From positions 62,001 through 126,000 of the forward strand of contig JAFBIU010000001.1 of assembly GCA_021531775.1 (NCBI GenBank): a DNA stretch of 64,000 bases, in the 5' to 3' direction. Source of the DNA: Parabacteroides distasonis. Its GTDB lineage: Bacteria; Bacteroidota; Bacteroidia; Bacteroidales; Tannerellaceae. Position numbers and translations under genes: made by a program. The notes beneath the pieces are model-generated. The model had not been told where the DNA came from. It ran no database searches and saw only the letters and a program-made list of their open reading frames with translations. Positions 8,641 through 18,871 of this stretch are shown one piece after another (positions within the stretch are counted from its first letter, which is position 1; the number at the start of each line of letters is the position of its first letter).

Positions 8641-9440
8641 GTTGGATTGAAGCATTATTACTGGGATTGGTACAAGGCTTGACCGAATATTTGCCTGTCA
8701 GCAGTAGCGGACATCTGGCAATCGGTTCGGCTTTGTTCGGCATTGCCGGGGAGGATAATCTGACCTTTACCATTGTGGTGCATGTAGCCACCGTTTTGAG
8801 TACCTTGGTGATCCTTGGGAAGGAGATCGCATGGATTTTCCGTGGATTGTTTCAGTTCCAGTGGAACACCGAGACACGTTATGTGTTGAATATTATCGTG
8901 TCGATGATTCCCGTCGGGATTGTCGGCCTGTTCTTCAAAGATACCGTAGAGGGCATTTTCGGTTCCGGCCTGTTGGTGGTGGGCTGTATGTTGTTGGTCA
9001 CGGCTTCGTTGCTGGCCTTCTCCTACTATGCCAAGCCTCGCCAGAAGGAGTCCATCTCCTTGAAGGATGCCTTCATCATTGGATTGGCACAAGCCTGTGC
9101 CGTGATGCCGGGACTTTCGCGTTCGGGCAGTACGATTGCGACGGGTCTATTGCTGGGCAATAGCAAGGCAACCTTGGCCCAGTTCTCCTTCCTGATGGTG
9201 ATTCCGCCGATTTTGGGCGAAGCCCTGTTGGATGTGCTGAAGCTGATGAAAGGGGAGGCTTTGGGCGGTACAGAGTTGCCGATGAGTGCCCTGGTGGTCG
9301 GTTTCTTGGCCGCTTTTGTGTCAGGATGTGTGGCCTGCAAGTGGATGATTAATGTAGTGAAACGGGGCAAGTTGATCTATTTCGCCATCTATTGTGCGAT
9401 TGCCGGTTTGGTAACCTTGGCCGTTTCGATGATGAATTAA
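8637..9440 (+). CDS. uppP: Undecaprenyl-diphosphatase
   Basis: UppP (BacA) removes a phosphate from undecaprenyl pyrophosphate so the lipid carrier of peptidoglycan synthesis can be reused; loss sensitises to bacitracin. The 267-residue multi-pass protein has both signature regions: [15 protein letters not shown] at about 14-28 and [13 protein letters not shown] near 158-170, which carry the catalytic glutamate, serine, histidine and arginine. Start overlaps the upstream DUF3098 stop by 4 bases. truB begins 4 bases after its stop. Confidence 0.96.
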   Translation: MSWIEALLLGLVQGLTEYLPVSSSGHLAIGSALFGIAGEDNLTFTIVVHVATVLSTLVILGKEIAWIFRGLFQFQWNTETRYVLNIIVSMIPVGIVGLFFKDTVEGIFGSGLLVVGCMLLVTASLLAFSYYAKPRQKESISLKDAFIIGLAQACAVMPGLSRSGSTIATGLLLGNSKATLAQFSFLMVIPPILGEALLDVLKLMKGEALGGTELPMSALVVGFLAAFVSGCVACKWMINVVKRGKLIYFAIYCAIAGLVTLAVSMMN

Positions 9441-9444
9441 CAAT

Positions 9445-10170
9445 ATGCCGATGGATTTCTTGACAGGAGAAGTGATCTACTTCAACAAACCGCTTCGGTG
9501 GACCTCGTTCGATCTGGTGAACAAGTTCCGCTACAAGTTGTCGCGCAAGCTGAAGGTGAAGAAGATCAAGGTGGGACATGCCGGTACACTTGACCCCTTG
9601 GCAACGGGTGTGATGATTGTCTGCACGGGCAAGGCCACCCGTCGGATCGATGAGTTCCAATACCAGACCAAGGAGTATGTTGCCACCTTGAAGTTGGGCG
9701 AGACAACCCCTTCGTTTGACTTGGAGAAGGAGGTCGATGCCGTCTATCCGACTGAACACATCACCCGTCCGTTGGTGGAGGAGGTACTTCAGTCGTTCGT
9801 GGGCGTCATTCAGCAGGTGCCCCCTGTCTTTTCGGCCTGTAAGGTGGATGGCAAACGGGCCTACGAGATGGCACGCAAGGGCGAGGAGGTTGCCTTGAAG
9901 GCCAAGACGCTCGTGATCGATGAATTGGAACTCTTGTCCTGCGAATTGCCGGTGATCCAGATCCGGGTTGTCTGCAGCAAGGGCACGTACATTCGTGCGT
10001 TGGCCCGCGACATTGGCCAGGCCCTGCATTCCGGTGCCCATCTGATTGCGTTGGAACGGACGCGTATTGGCGATATCACGCTGGACCGTTGTATCTCTCC
10101 GGAGGATATCGATGCATTCTTGGAGGAGGCTATCCCGGCTGCTGCAGCGGAGGGGAGTGAGACAAAATGA
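9445..10170 (+). CDS. truB: tRNA pseudouridine(55) synthase
   Basis: TruB makes pseudouridine 55 in the T-loop of all elongator tRNAs. In the 241-residue protein the motif HAGTLDPLATG at about 46-56 contains the catalytic aspartate, and KGTYIRALARDIG near 178-190 is the second RNA-binding motif. The C-terminal PUA-like region of the longer E. coli protein is short here. The ATG at 9445 is followed by a second at 9451; I keep the first. It is part of the ftsX-to-folK run. Confidence 0.95.
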   Translation: MPMDFLTGEVIYFNKPLRWTSFDLVNKFRYKLSRKLKVKKIKVGHAGTLDPLATGVMIVCTGKATRRIDEFQYQTKEYVATLKLGETTPSFDLEKEVDAVYPTEHITRPLVEEVLQSFVGVIQQVPPVFSACKVDGKRAYEMARKGEEVALKAKTLVIDELELLSCELPVIQIRVVCSKGTYIRALARDIGQALHSGAHLIALERTRIGDITLDRCISPEDIDAFLEEAIPAAAAEGSETK

Positions 10171-10210
10171 TGATAGAATAAGGAAATAAACAATATCGAG
10201 CAATTGCATT

Positions 10211-11260
10211 ATGAAGCTTTCAAAATTCAAATTTAATTTGCCGCAAGAGTTGATTGCGCTCTATCCGGCCCCCCATCGGGACGAGTCCCGTTTGATGGTA
10301 GTCCATCGTGATACAGGTAAGTTTGAACACCGTTGTTTCAAGGAGATGTTGGACTATTTTGGTAAAGGGGATGTGTTCATTTTCAACAACACCCGTATCT
10401 TTCCGGCCCGTCTGTACGGTAATAAGGAGAAGACTGGCGCACGGATCGAGGTGTTCCTGTTGCGTGAGTTGAACGAAGACTTGCGTTTGTGGGACGTACT
10501 GGTGGATCCGGCACGCAAGATTCGTATTGGCAATAAATTGTATTTTGGAGAGGATGACTCGATGGTGGCTGAGGTGATTGACAACACGACCTCACGTGGA
10601 CGTACGTTGCGTTTCCTCTATGACGGTAATCACGATGACTTCAAAAAGGCCTTGTATGCATTGGGCGAAACACCCCTGCCGAAATACATCAACCGTCCGG
10701 TTGAACCGGAAGATGCGGACCGTTACCAGAACATCTTCGCAACGGAAGAGGGGGCTGTTGTCACACCGGCTGCCGGCTTGCATTTCAGCCGTGAGCTGAT
10801 GAAACGTTTGGAGATCAAGGACTGTAAGTTCGCCTACCTGACGTTGCATTCCGGTTTGGGCAACTACCGGGAGATTGATGTGGAGGATCTGACCAAGCAT
10901 AAGATGGACTCCGAGCAGATGTTTGTCAATGCGGATGCCGTGAAGACAGTGAACCAGGCCAAGGATGAGGGGCATCAGGTGTGTGTGGTCGGTACTTCCG
11001 TCATGCGTGCTGTTGAAACAGCTGTCGGTACGGATGCCCGCTTGAAGGAGTTTGAGGGATGGACGAACAAGTTTATCTTCCCGCCCTATAATTTCTCCTT
11101 GGCTACCAGCATGATCACCAACTTCCACATGCCGCTCTCAACCCTCTTGATGATGACGGCTTCATTTGGCGGGTATGAGTTGATCATGGAGGCCTATGAG
11201 GAGGCTCTGAAGGAAAAGTATCATTTTGGAGCCTATGGTGATGCCATGTTAATACTGTAA
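10211..11260 (+). CDS. queA: S-adenosylmethionine:tRNA ribosyltransferase-isomerase
   Basis: QueA transfers and rearranges the ribosyl part of S-adenosylmethionine onto 7-aminomethyl-7-deazaguanine at tRNA position 34, giving epoxyqueuosine. The 349-residue length is normal. Motifs include [14 protein letters not shown] near the N-terminus, [24 protein letters not shown] and [12 protein letters not shown] near the C-terminus. It lies 40 bases after truB and 12 before folK, in one likely transcript of tRNA-modification and cofactor genes. Confidence 0.95.
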   Translation: MKLSKFKFNLPQELIALYPAPHRDESRLMVVHRDTGKFEHRCFKEMLDYFGKGDVFIFNNTRIFPARLYGNKEKTGARIEVFLLRELNEDLRLWDVLVDPARKIRIGNKLYFGEDDSMVAEVIDNTTSRGRTLRFLYDGNHDDFKKALYALGETPLPKYINRPVEPEDADRYQNIFATEEGAVVTPAAGLHFSRELMKRLEIKDCKFAYLTLHSGLGNYREIDVEDLTKHKMDSEQMFVNADAVKTVNQAKDEGHQVCVVGTSVMRAVETAVGTDARLKEFEGWTNKFIFPPYNFSLATSMITNFHMPLSTLLMMTASFGGYELIMEAYEEALKEKYHFGAYGDAMLIL

Positions 11261-11272
11261 TCGGTAAGTACC

Positions 11273-11734
11273 ATGGCGAATGCCTATTTGAGTTTAGGAA
11301 CCAATTTGGGTGACAAGCAGAACAACCTGATGCGTGCCATTGCCCTGCTTTCGGAACGGGCTGGATCGATTGTGGCACTGTCCGGACTGTACGAGACAGA
11401 GCCTTGGGGATTCCATTCGGAAAACCGTTTTCTGAATGTAGCCTTGCAGTTGCAGACGACACGCGATCCGATGGAGCTGTTGGGGATCGCCCGACTGATT
11501 GAAATCGAGATGGGACGGATCGTCAAGAGTAGCGGTGGGCAATATGAGGATCGGTTGATTGATATCGACCTGCTGTTGTATGATGATCTCGTAATGCAGA
11601 GCGATGTGTTGACTTTGCCTCATCCGCACATGCACAAGCGGTTGTTTGTCCTGGAGCCGATGGCGGAGATTGCCCCGGATTTGGTTCATCCAGTTTTGCA
11701 CAAGACAATGAAGGAATTATTAGAAAAGATATGA
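11273..11734 (+). CDS. folK: 2-amino-4-hydroxy-6-hydroxymethyldihydropteridine diphosphokinase
   Basis: FolK (HPPK) pyrophosphorylates 6-hydroxymethyl-7,8-dihydropterin, the step before dihydropteroate synthase in folate synthesis. The 153 residues show SLGTNLGDKQNNL near the N-terminus, YETEPWGF at about 41-48, and the diagnostic DRLIDIDLLLYDD near 91-103, followed by LPHPHMHKRLFVL. Its stop overlaps the start of a small basic protein gene by 4 bases (ATGA). Confidence 0.95.
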   Translation: MANAYLSLGTNLGDKQNNLMRAIALLSERAGSIVALSGLYETEPWGFHSENRFLNVALQLQTTRDPMELLGIARLIEIEMGRIVKSSGGQYEDRLIDIDLLLYDDLVMQSDVLTLPHPHMHKRLFVLEPMAEIAPDLVHPVLHKTMKELLEKI

Positions 11735-11925
11735 ACAGAAAAGAGATCAAGAAGGCGATGACGGAAGGTATCGTATTCCGGAAAGCCTCCTCGTCCGAAC
11801 CGTCGGGCGAGAAGCGGCCGAAATTGGCCGATTTCATGCGAGGTACGCATGGTTCCTCTTCGGCTCGTCATAAAGCCAGTTTCAAATTGAAACGTGCGTT
11901 GCGTCCCTCTCAACGGAAGAAATAA
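11731..11925 (+). CDS. Small basic conserved-looking protein
   Basis: A 64-residue, strongly basic protein (many Lys, Arg and Ser) with no membrane segment or motif that I recognise. It is coupled to folK by an ATGA overlap and followed within a few bases by a terminator, so it is the last gene of the ftsX run. The coupling and the sensible end make it likely to be real. Composition would suit binding to RNA or the ribosome, but that is only a guess. Confidence 0.65.
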   Translation: MNRKEIKKAMTEGIVFRKASSSEPSGEKRPKLADFMRGTHGSSSARHKASFKLKRALRPSQRKK

Positions 11926-11957
11926 AAAAGGGTTGCCCCAGCAGGCAACCCCTTTTT
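11924..11957. terminator. Bidirectional terminator between the folK and suf operons
   Basis: An 8-base perfect stem (GGGTTGCC at 11930-11937 and GGCAACCC at 11944-11951) is flanked by A-run and T-run, so it works for both the plus-strand folK run and the minus-strand suf operon, whose last stop codon is at 11958. Confidence 0.9.
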
Positions 11958-13301
11958 TTATTTGCAGATCCGACAACCGGCACATTTGGCCAGTTCGCCT
12001 CGGAACCGTTTCTCTACCAGTTTGTGCAGCCGGTCTTTCAGGGCCTCCACCCGGACATGATCGACAACATCAGCCGTAAAGGCGACACTCAACAACATAC
12101 GGGCCTCTTCGAGTGGAATGCCCCTGCTTTGCATGTAGAAGAGTGCATTCTCGTCCAGCTGTCCCGTTGTCATGCCATGTGAACACTTCACATCGTCCGC
12201 ATAAATCTCCAGTTGCGGCTTGCTGTACATGCGGCACTCGCGTGTTGCACAGAGGTTGCGGTTGGTCTGATAGGCAGAGGTCTTGTCGGCCCCCTCTTTC
12301 ACCAGAATGCGTCCGCTGAAGGCTCCGACGGCACGATCGTTCAGCACGTTCTTGAAAAGCTCATTACTTGTGCAACGTGGTGCGGAATGCGTAATGTGCG
12401 TATAGGTATCCACCTGCTGTTCTTTATCCAGAATAGACATGCCACACAGGGTGGTTTCCGCTCCTTCCCCATTCAACCGTATGCGATAGTTGTTGCGGGT
12501 CAGTCCGTTGGTCAGTGTGATGCCATTGACCAGCACTTGGCTGGAAGCGGCCTGTTCCACATGCAACGAAGCAAAACGGGTTGTCGAGGGACTGCTCTCC
12601 TCCAAATCGTAGTAGTCAAAGATGGCTCCCTCTTCCGCAAAGATCTCGACCACTTGTGTTGCCAGAAACTTGACATCATCTATGCTATGATCACACACCA
12701 GCAGGTGTGCTTCGGCATCCTCCTCCACAATCACCAAGATACGACGGTTGGCCATCAGATCGACATCGCTACGGAAGATATTGACCAACTGGATCGTACG
12801 TTCCACATGGACTCCCTTCGGCACATACAGCACAAAACCGTCTTGGGCCAAAAACGTATTGAGGGCAATCAGTCCATCCTGTCCGGTAGCTGCAGCCTTG
12901 GCATAATAGCGGGCGGCAATCTCCGGATGCTGCCATGTGAAGTTCTTCAGTCCTCCGGCATAGACACCCTCTGGCAAATGCGCCTTCGGCAGCTCCTTGT
13001 CGAAAAAGGTGTCGTTGACCATGAAATAGAGCGAAGTGCTCAGGTTCGGCACATCACACCGGAAGACATCATACGGATTCACCGGGATATCCAACCGATT
13101 GATGTTGATTCCATAGTTGGGAGCAAAGCAGGCAGCTACATCTGTATATTTATAATCTTCGCTCCGTACACTTGGAAAGCCCAACCGTTTGAAATCGGCA
13201 AAGGCTGCCGGACGTACCGCATTGAGGACCGGTGTACTGTGGCGACAGATCAACTCTTCGTAGTGTGTGAAGAGTTCGATATATTGTTCTTCTGCCTTCA
13301 T
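11958..13301 (-). CDS. sufD: Fe-S cluster assembly protein SufD
   Basis: SufD forms the SufBC2D scaffold that builds Fe-S clusters. I start at 13301 (447 residues, beginning MKAEEQYIELF); a longer frame reaches 13472 but only overlaps sufC in a shadow frame. The C-terminal half has the beta-helix region of the SufB/SufD family with KEGADKTSAYQTNRNL and CSHGMTTGQLDENALFY, including the conserved histidine. It ends with CAGCRICK, a small cysteine cluster at the very C-terminus that is not required in the E. coli protein. Last gene of the rimP...sufD operon, with a terminator right after it. Confidence 0.94.
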   Translation of the reverse strand: MKAEEQYIELFTHYEELICRHSTPVLNAVRPAAFADFKRLGFPSVRSEDYKYTDVAACFAPNYGININRLDIPVNPYDVFRCDVPNLSTSLYFMVNDTFFDKELPKAHLPEGVYAGGLKNFTWQHPEIAARYYAKAAATGQDGLIALNTFLAQDGFVLYVPKGVHVERTIQLVNIFRSDVDLMANRRILVIVEEDAEAHLLVCDHSIDDVKFLATQVVEIFAEEGAIFDYYDLEESSPSTTRFASLHVEQAASSQVLVNGITLTNGLTRNNYRIRLNGEGAETTLCGMSILDKEQQVDTYTHITHSAPRCTSNELFKNVLNDRAVGAFSGRILVKEGADKTSAYQTNRNLCATRECRMYSKPQLEIYADDVKCSHGMTTGQLDENALFYMQSRGIPLEEARMLLSVAFTADVVDHVRVEALKDRLHKLVEKRFRGELAKCAGCRICK

Positions 13302-13302
13302 A

Positions 13303-14070
13303 TTATAAATCTCCCATCTCCTTCTTGATCCAGTCGTATCCTTTCTCTTCCAGCTCGAGTGCCAGCTCAGGACCGGCCGTCTTGACAATACGTCCCTTGT
13401 AAAGGACATGTACGATATCCGGCTTGATGTAATCCAACAGACGCTGGTAGTGGGTGATGACGATGGCGGCATTTTCCGGAGTCTTCAACTTGTTGACGCC
13501 ACTGGCCACAATACGCAAGGCATCAATGTCCAGACCGCTATCCGTCTCATCCAGAATAGCCAACTTAGGTTCCAACATGGCCATTTGGAAAATCTCGTTG
13601 CGTTTCTTTTCACCACCCGAGAAGCCTTCGTTCACACTGCGGCTGGCCAGCTTGTTGTCCAGTTCGACAATGGCCCGTTTCTCCCGCATCATCTTCAGGA
13701 AGTCGGTAGCAGAAACAGCCGGCAGCCCTTTGTACTTGCGATGTTCATTGACAGCTGCCCGCATGAAGTTGACCATGCTGACTCCTGGAATCTCGACCGG
13801 ATACTGGAAACTGAGGAACAGACCTTCGCGGCTTCTATCTTCGGGCGACATCTCCAACAGGTTCTTGCCGTTGAAGGTGACTTCGCCTTCGGTCACCTCA
13901 AATGCCGGATTACCGACCAATACACTGCTCAAGGTACTTTTTCCGGATCCGTTCGGACCCATGATGGCGTGTACCTCACCTGCCTTGATCGACAGGTTAA
14001 TGCCTTTCAATATCTCTTTGCCATTGATGTTGGCATGTAAATTCTTGATCTCTAACATAGGTTGATACAT
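13303..14070 (-). CDS. sufC: Fe-S cluster assembly ATPase SufC
   Basis: SufC is the ABC-type ATPase of the SufBC2D complex. The 255-residue protein has Walker A GPNGSGKST at about 39-47, the ABC signature SGGEKKRNE near 150-158, and Walker B LAILDETDSGLD near 169-180. The ATG at 14070 is 7 bases after the sufB stop; an ATG at 14058 (MLEIKNLHA) is where homology usually begins, so the true start may be 12 bases further in. sufD starts 1 base after its stop. Confidence 0.95.
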   Translation of the reverse strand: MYQPMLEIKNLHANINGKEILKGINLSIKAGEVHAIMGPNGSGKSTLSSVLVGNPAFEVTEGEVTFNGKNLLEMSPEDRSREGLFLSFQYPVEIPGVSMVNFMRAAVNEHRKYKGLPAVSATDFLKMMREKRAIVELDNKLASRSVNEGFSGGEKKRNEIFQMAMLEPKLAILDETDSGLDIDALRIVASGVNKLKTPENAAIVITHYQRLLDYIKPDIVHVLYKGRIVKTAGPELALELEEKGYDWIKKEMGDL

Positions 14071-14077
14071 TTATGAA

Positions 14078-15523
14078 TTATCCGACACTTCCTTCCAATG
14101 AAATCGTCAACAGTTTCTGTGCCTCTACCGCAAATTCCATCGGCAATTTGTTCATGACTTCGCGGGCATAGCCGTTGACAATCAGACCGACCGCCTCTTC
14201 CACGGAGATACCTCGTTGCTGACAATAGAAGAGTTGCTCTTCGCTGATCTTGCTGGTTGTAGCTTCGTGTTCGACTACGGCCGTCTCGTTCTGAATGTCC
14301 GCGTATGGAAATGTGTGCGCTCCACAGGTGGAACTGAGCAACAGACTGTCGCACTGGCTATGATTTCGGGCACCTTCGGCTCGAGGTGATACTTTCACCA
14401 GACCACGGTAACTGTTCTGGCTATGTCCGGCCGAAATACCCTTGGAGACAATCGTACTCTTAGTGTTTTTGCCCAAATGGATCATCTTGGTACCTGTATC
14501 GGCCTGCTGGTAGTTATTGGTCACGGCTACCGAGTAGAATTCACCAACCGAATTGTCGCCAGCCAAGATACAGCTGGGATACTTCCAGGTGATGGCCGAA
14601 CCGGTCTCTACCTGCGTCCAGGAGATCTTGCTTCCTTCGCCCTTGCACAAGCCTCGTTTGGTCACGAAGTTATAGATACCCCCTTTGCCCTCTTTATCGC
14701 CCGGATACCAGTTCTGTACGGTCGAGTATTTGACCTCGGCATGTTCGTTGGCTACGATTTCGACAATGGCAGCATGCAGCTGGTTCTCATCGCGCATCGG
14801 AGCCGTACAACCCTCCAGGTAGCTGACATAGGCTTCGTCATCGGCCACAATCAAGGTGCGCTCGAACTGGCCTGTATTGGCAGCATTGATGCGGAAGTAG
14901 GTGCTCAACTCCATCGGGCAACGGACTCCCTTCGGAATATAGACAAAGGATCCGTCTGAGAAGACAGCCGAGTTCAGGGCTGCAAAGAAGTTGTCGCGAT
15001 AGCTGACAACACTACCCAAATACTTTTGAACCAGATCCGGGTGATGCTTGACGGCCTCACTGAACGAACAAAAGATAATGCCCTTTTCCGCCAACGTCTC
15101 CTTGAACGTAGTCTTGACCGACACACTGTCCATGACGGCATCCACAGCCATTCCGCTCAGATGCTTCTGCTCTTCCAGCGGAATGCCTAACTTGTCGAAT
15201 GTTTTCAACAGTTCCGGATCAACCTCCTCCAGACTTTTGGGTCCCTCCTTTTTCTTCGGAGCCGCATAATAAATAATATCTTGATAATCGATGGGCGGAA
15301 TGTTCAGATGAGCCCAATGAGGCATCTCCAACGTCAACCAATGACGATAGGCTTTCAATCGGAACTCCAGCAACCACTCCGGCTCCTCCTTCTTGGCAGA
15401 GATGATCCGGACGGTCTCCTCGTCCAGTCCCCGATGAATCACATCGGTGTCAATATGCGTAACGAAGCCATACTTGTAGTCGCCCTCCGTTACTTCATTA
15501 ATAATCTGATTTGAATCTTGCAT
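14078..15523 (-). CDS. sufB: Fe-S cluster assembly protein SufB
   Basis: SufB, 481 residues, is the scaffold subunit on which the nascent cluster is assembled with SufC and SufD. It carries the family hallmarks: [17 protein letters not shown] in the middle, [14 protein letters not shown], and near the C-terminus [15 protein letters not shown] with the conserved cysteine, then [15 protein letters not shown]. The order sufB-sufC-sufD on one strand is the usual core suf set; sufS/sufE-type genes are not in the window. It follows the CvpA gene by 12 bases. Confidence 0.95.
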   Translation of the reverse strand: MQDSNQIINEVTEGDYKYGFVTHIDTDVIHRGLDEETVRIISAKKEEPEWLLEFRLKAYRHWLTLEMPHWAHLNIPPIDYQDIIYYAAPKKKEGPKSLEEVDPELLKTFDKLGIPLEEQKHLSGMAVDAVMDSVSVKTTFKETLAEKGIIFCSFSEAVKHHPDLVQKYLGSVVSYRDNFFAALNSAVFSDGSFVYIPKGVRCPMELSTYFRINAANTGQFERTLIVADDEAYVSYLEGCTAPMRDENQLHAAIVEIVANEHAEVKYSTVQNWYPGDKEGKGGIYNFVTKRGLCKGEGSKISWTQVETGSAITWKYPSCILAGDNSVGEFYSVAVTNNYQQADTGTKMIHLGKNTKSTIVSKGISAGHSQNSYRGLVKVSPRAEGARNHSQCDSLLLSSTCGAHTFPYADIQNETAVVEHEATTSKISEEQLFYCQQRGISVEEAVGLIVNGYAREVMNKLPMEFAVEAQKLLTISLEGSVG

Positions 15524-15535
15524 GATGTATAATGA

Positions 15536-16033
15536 TCATTCATTAGCTCCCTTTGTAAACAAAGATTGAGGGTAAATGGTTGGCAAGACCTCCCTCACGA
15601 CACTATAAAAACGGGATTCCACTTTGCTTTGTTTGGAAATAAAAACGCCTCCCCGGTCAATATATTCCATGAGGTTCAGGAATAGACTGGCAAACAGGAG
15701 GGTCACAAACAGGCCAAAGAAACCACCTGTCGCATGATTGGCAATACTGAGTGGCGTGACATCAATGACCCGATTGATCACTTCACCCACTAACAGCATC
15801 AGACCGACCACCAATAAAAAACCGGCAATGTAACTGAGAATGGTTATGCCCTCTTCGGGGAACCATCCGGTAGCCAGGATGTAGCCACGTACCCAGTCGG
15901 CGGCCTCGCCACAGAAATAGATGCCGACTGCCAAGGCTATAAGCGAAGCAACCTGTTTGACGAATCCGTCAAACAGGCCCTTCACAAATCCTACACCTGC
16001 CAGACACAACAATGTGATGTCTAACCAGTTCAT
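15536..16033 (-). CDS. CvpA family membrane protein
   Basis: A 165-residue protein with four predicted membrane helices (about 3-18, 24-44, 62-84 and 100-120), matching the CvpA/colicin V production family. CvpA proteins are linked to envelope and bile-salt resistance in other bacteria; the molecular function is unknown. It starts 3 bases after infB and ends 12 bases before sufB, so it is embedded in the translation-factor/suf operon. Confidence 0.88.
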   Translation of the reverse strand: MNWLDITLLCLAGVGFVKGLFDGFVKQVASLIALAVGIYFCGEAADWVRGYILATGWFPEEGITILSYIAGFLLVVGLMLLVGEVINRVIDVTPLSIANHATGGFFGLFVTLLFASLFLNLMEYIDRGGVFISKQSKVESRFYSVVREVLPTIYPQSLFTKGANE

Positions 16034-16036
16034 GTC

Positions 16037-18868
16037 TTATAACGTTTTCTTGATTTCTGTTTCCTCGTATGCTTCGATGATGTCGCCTACCTGAATGTCG
16101 TTGAAGTTGGTGATGTTCAGACCGCAATCCAATCCGGCTACGACCTCCTTGACATCGTCCTTGAAACGCTTCAAAGAGCCCAGCTCGCCCGAATAGATGA
16201 CGATACCGTCACGAATCAAGCGAATCTTATTCGTACGCTTGATCTTACCCTCTTTCACCATACAGCCAGCCACCGTTCCGACTTTCGAAATCTTGAAGAC
16301 CTGCTGTACCTCGACATTGGCGGTAATCTCCTCCTTGATCTCCGGAGAAAGCATACCCTCCATGGCATCCTTCACATCGGCAATGGCATCGTAGATGATC
16401 GAATAGAGACGGATCTCGACACCCTCACGCTCGGCACTCTTGCGGGCCTGCTGTGACGGACGAACCTGGAAACCGATGATGACTGCATTGGAAGCAGCCG
16501 CCAGTACGACATCCGATTCGGAAATCTGACCCACAGCCTTGTGGATGACATTGACCTGGATCTCTTCGGTAGAGAGACGGATCAACGAGTCGGACAAAGC
16601 CTCTACGGAACCGTCCACGTCACCCTTGACAATCACGTTCAACTCCTGGAAGTTACCCACCGCAATACGACGGCCGATATCATCCAAGGTCAACATCTTC
16701 TGTGTACGCAGACCCAATTCACGTTGCAACTGTTCACGACGGTTGGCAATCTCACGAGCCTCCTGTTCGGTCTCCAAGACATTGAATGTATCACCAGCCT
16801 GTGGTGCACCATTCAAGCCTAAAATCAGAGCCGGTTCGGAAGGTCCCGCCTTTTCGATCCGCTGGTTACGCTCGTTGAACATCGCCTTGACACGACCGAA
16901 GTGTGTACCTGCCAACACAATGTCACCAATCTTCAAGGTTCCATTCTCAACCAGTACGGTCGATACATAACCACGACCCTTGTCGAGTGACGATTCGATG
17001 ATGGAGCCGACAGCACGACGGTTCGGATTGGCTTTCAGATCCAACAGATCTGCTTCGAGCAATACCTTCTCCAACAGGTCCTCCACGCCAATACCCTTCT
17101 TGGCCGAAATCTCCTGGCTCTGGTACTTACCGCCCCAGTCTTCCACCAAGTAGTTCATGTTGGCCAACTCCTCCTTGATCTTGTCCGGGTTGGCATGCGG
17201 TTTATCAATCTTGTTGATCGCAAAGACAATAGGCACACCGGCTGCCGAAGCATGGTTGATCGCTTCGATGGTCTGCGGCATCACACTGTCGTCTGCTGCT
17301 ACAATGATGATGGCGATATCGGTCACCTTCGCACCACGGGCACGCATGGCTGTAAAGGCTTCGTGACCCGGTGTATCGAGGAACGTGATACGACGGCCGC
17401 TCGGCAACTTCACGTTGTAGGCACCAATGTGCTGGGTAATACCGCCCGCTTCACCGGCAATCACGTTCGCGTTGCGGATGTTGTCCAACAAAGATGTCTT
17501 ACCATGATCGACGTGACCCATGACCGTGACGATCGGCGGACGCGAAACCCAATCATCCTCGTTGTCCTCTTCTTCGTCAGCCTTGATGGCTTCGACCACA
17601 TCTGCACTGACATATTCCGTCTTGAAGCCAAACTCGTCTGCCACGATGTTGATCGTTTCAGCATCCAGACGCTGGTTGATTGACACCATGATACCGATGC
17701 TCATGCACGTACCGATAACCTTCGTAACCGGCACATCCATCATGTTGGCCAAGTCGTTGGCGGTTACGAACTCGGTCAGCTTCAAGATCTTGCTTTCCTG
17801 TTCTTCCAACTCTTGCAATTCGAGCTCACGCTTCTGAACTGCATCACGTTTGTCACGACGATACTTGGCACCCTTGTTCGTTTTGTTGCCCTTATTGGTC
17901 AGACGAGCCAGCGTCTCCTTGATCTGTTTCTGTACATCCTCTTCACTTACCTCCGTCTTGACCGGTTTCTTCAGGCGTTGCTTACGCTCTTCCCGCTTTT
18001 CGCGGTTTTCCCGATTCTCCCGGTTCTCGCGCGGATAATTCGTGCCCGGTGTATTGGCTACATCGACCCGATCTTTCTTGATGCGGTTACGCTTTTTCTT
18101 GTCTCCGTGTTGCGTGCCATCGGCCGATTTGTTGACACCGGCTTGTGCATTCGCTTTGTTGCCGTTGTCTTTCGGACCTTTGTTCCCATTGTTGTTCTGT
18201 CCGGGACGATTACCGCCGTTGCGCATCTTTTCGTCACGCTCTTTCCGTTTCTCCTCTTTGCTCTTCTTGCGAGGGCGCGTGGACTGGTTGATGGCAGTCA
18301 GGTCGATCTTTCCTGTCACCTTGATTTTCGACTCGAATTTCGGCGTGTTTAAACGGAAGAGTTCTTCTCCACCGGTTGTGGCAGCTGCCTTGTCTGCCGA
18401 CATTTCTGATCCTTTTTTCTCTATGTTCACTGTTTCTTCGGCTTTATTGACCACTACTTGGGCTTGTTCCTTTTCAGCTTTCTCTGTCTGCTTGACCTCC
18501 TTCTTGACTACCTCAGGGGCAGGAGCTGGAGTTGAAGCGACCGCTTGTGCCGTCTTCTGTTCGCCATCCAAGTCGATTCGTCCTTTTGTTACAATTTTCG
18601 GTTTGTATTCGTCCGGTATGACCGTTTTGATCTCCTGGGGCCTATCGTGCTGTTTGGCTTTCTGTTCGTTCCGCGGATACGACTCTTTCGCCTGATCCTG
18701 CTTGGGCAGATCTTTGCCAAACTCCTTTACGAGCAAAGCATACTGTTCATCACTAATTCGAGTGTTGGGATTGTTTTCCGTCTCGAATCCTTTCCGCTGC
18801 AGGAATTCAACCACTGTGGCGATTCCCACGTTTAATTTTCTTTGTACTTGTATTAATTTTATAGGCAT
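16037..18868 (-). CDS. infB: Translation initiation factor IF-2
   Basis: IF-2 is the GTPase that places initiator tRNA on the 30S subunit and drives subunit joining. The 943-residue protein has a long charged N-terminal region (about 50-340, rich in Lys, Glu and Asn, with an [16 protein letters not shown] run), then the G domain with [12 protein letters not shown] near 450, DTPGHEAF near 498 and NKIDKPHA near 552, and the C-terminal domains. The N-terminal length variation is normal for Bacteroidota. Four-base gaps to nusA and cvpA show tight operon packing. Confidence 0.97.
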   Translation of the reverse strand: MPIKLIQVQRKLNVGIATVVEFLQRKGFETENNPNTRISDEQYALLVKEFGKDLPKQDQAKESYPRNEQKAKQHDRPQEIKTVIPDEYKPKIVTKGRIDLDGEQKTAQAVASTPAPAPEVVKKEVKQTEKAEKEQAQVVVNKAEETVNIEKKGSEMSADKAAATTGGEELFRLNTPKFESKIKVTGKIDLTAINQSTRPRKKSKEEKRKERDEKMRNGGNRPGQNNNGNKGPKDNGNKANAQAGVNKSADGTQHGDKKKRNRIKKDRVDVANTPGTNYPRENRENRENREKREERKQRLKKPVKTEVSEEDVQKQIKETLARLTNKGNKTNKGAKYRRDKRDAVQKRELELQELEEQESKILKLTEFVTANDLANMMDVPVTKVIGTCMSIGIMVSINQRLDAETINIVADEFGFKTEYVSADVVEAIKADEEEDNEDDWVSRPPIVTVMGHVDHGKTSLLDNIRNANVIAGEAGGITQHIGAYNVKLPSGRRITFLDTPGHEAFTAMRARGAKVTDIAIIIVAADDSVMPQTIEAINHASAAGVPIVFAINKIDKPHANPDKIKEELANMNYLVEDWGGKYQSQEISAKKGIGVEDLLEKVLLEADLLDLKANPNRRAVGSIIESSLDKGRGYVSTVLVENGTLKIGDIVLAGTHFGRVKAMFNERNQRIEKAGPSEPALILGLNGAPQAGDTFNVLETEQEAREIANRREQLQRELGLRTQKMLTLDDIGRRIAVGNFQELNVIVKGDVDGSVEALSDSLIRLSTEEIQVNVIHKAVGQISESDVVLAAASNAVIIGFQVRPSQQARKSAEREGVEIRLYSIIYDAIADVKDAMEGMLSPEIKEEITANVEVQQVFKISKVGTVAGCMVKEGKIKRTNKIRLIRDGIVIYSGELGSLKRFKDDVKEVVAGLDCGLNITNFNDIQVGDIIEAYEETEIKKTL

Positions 18869-18871
18869 ATC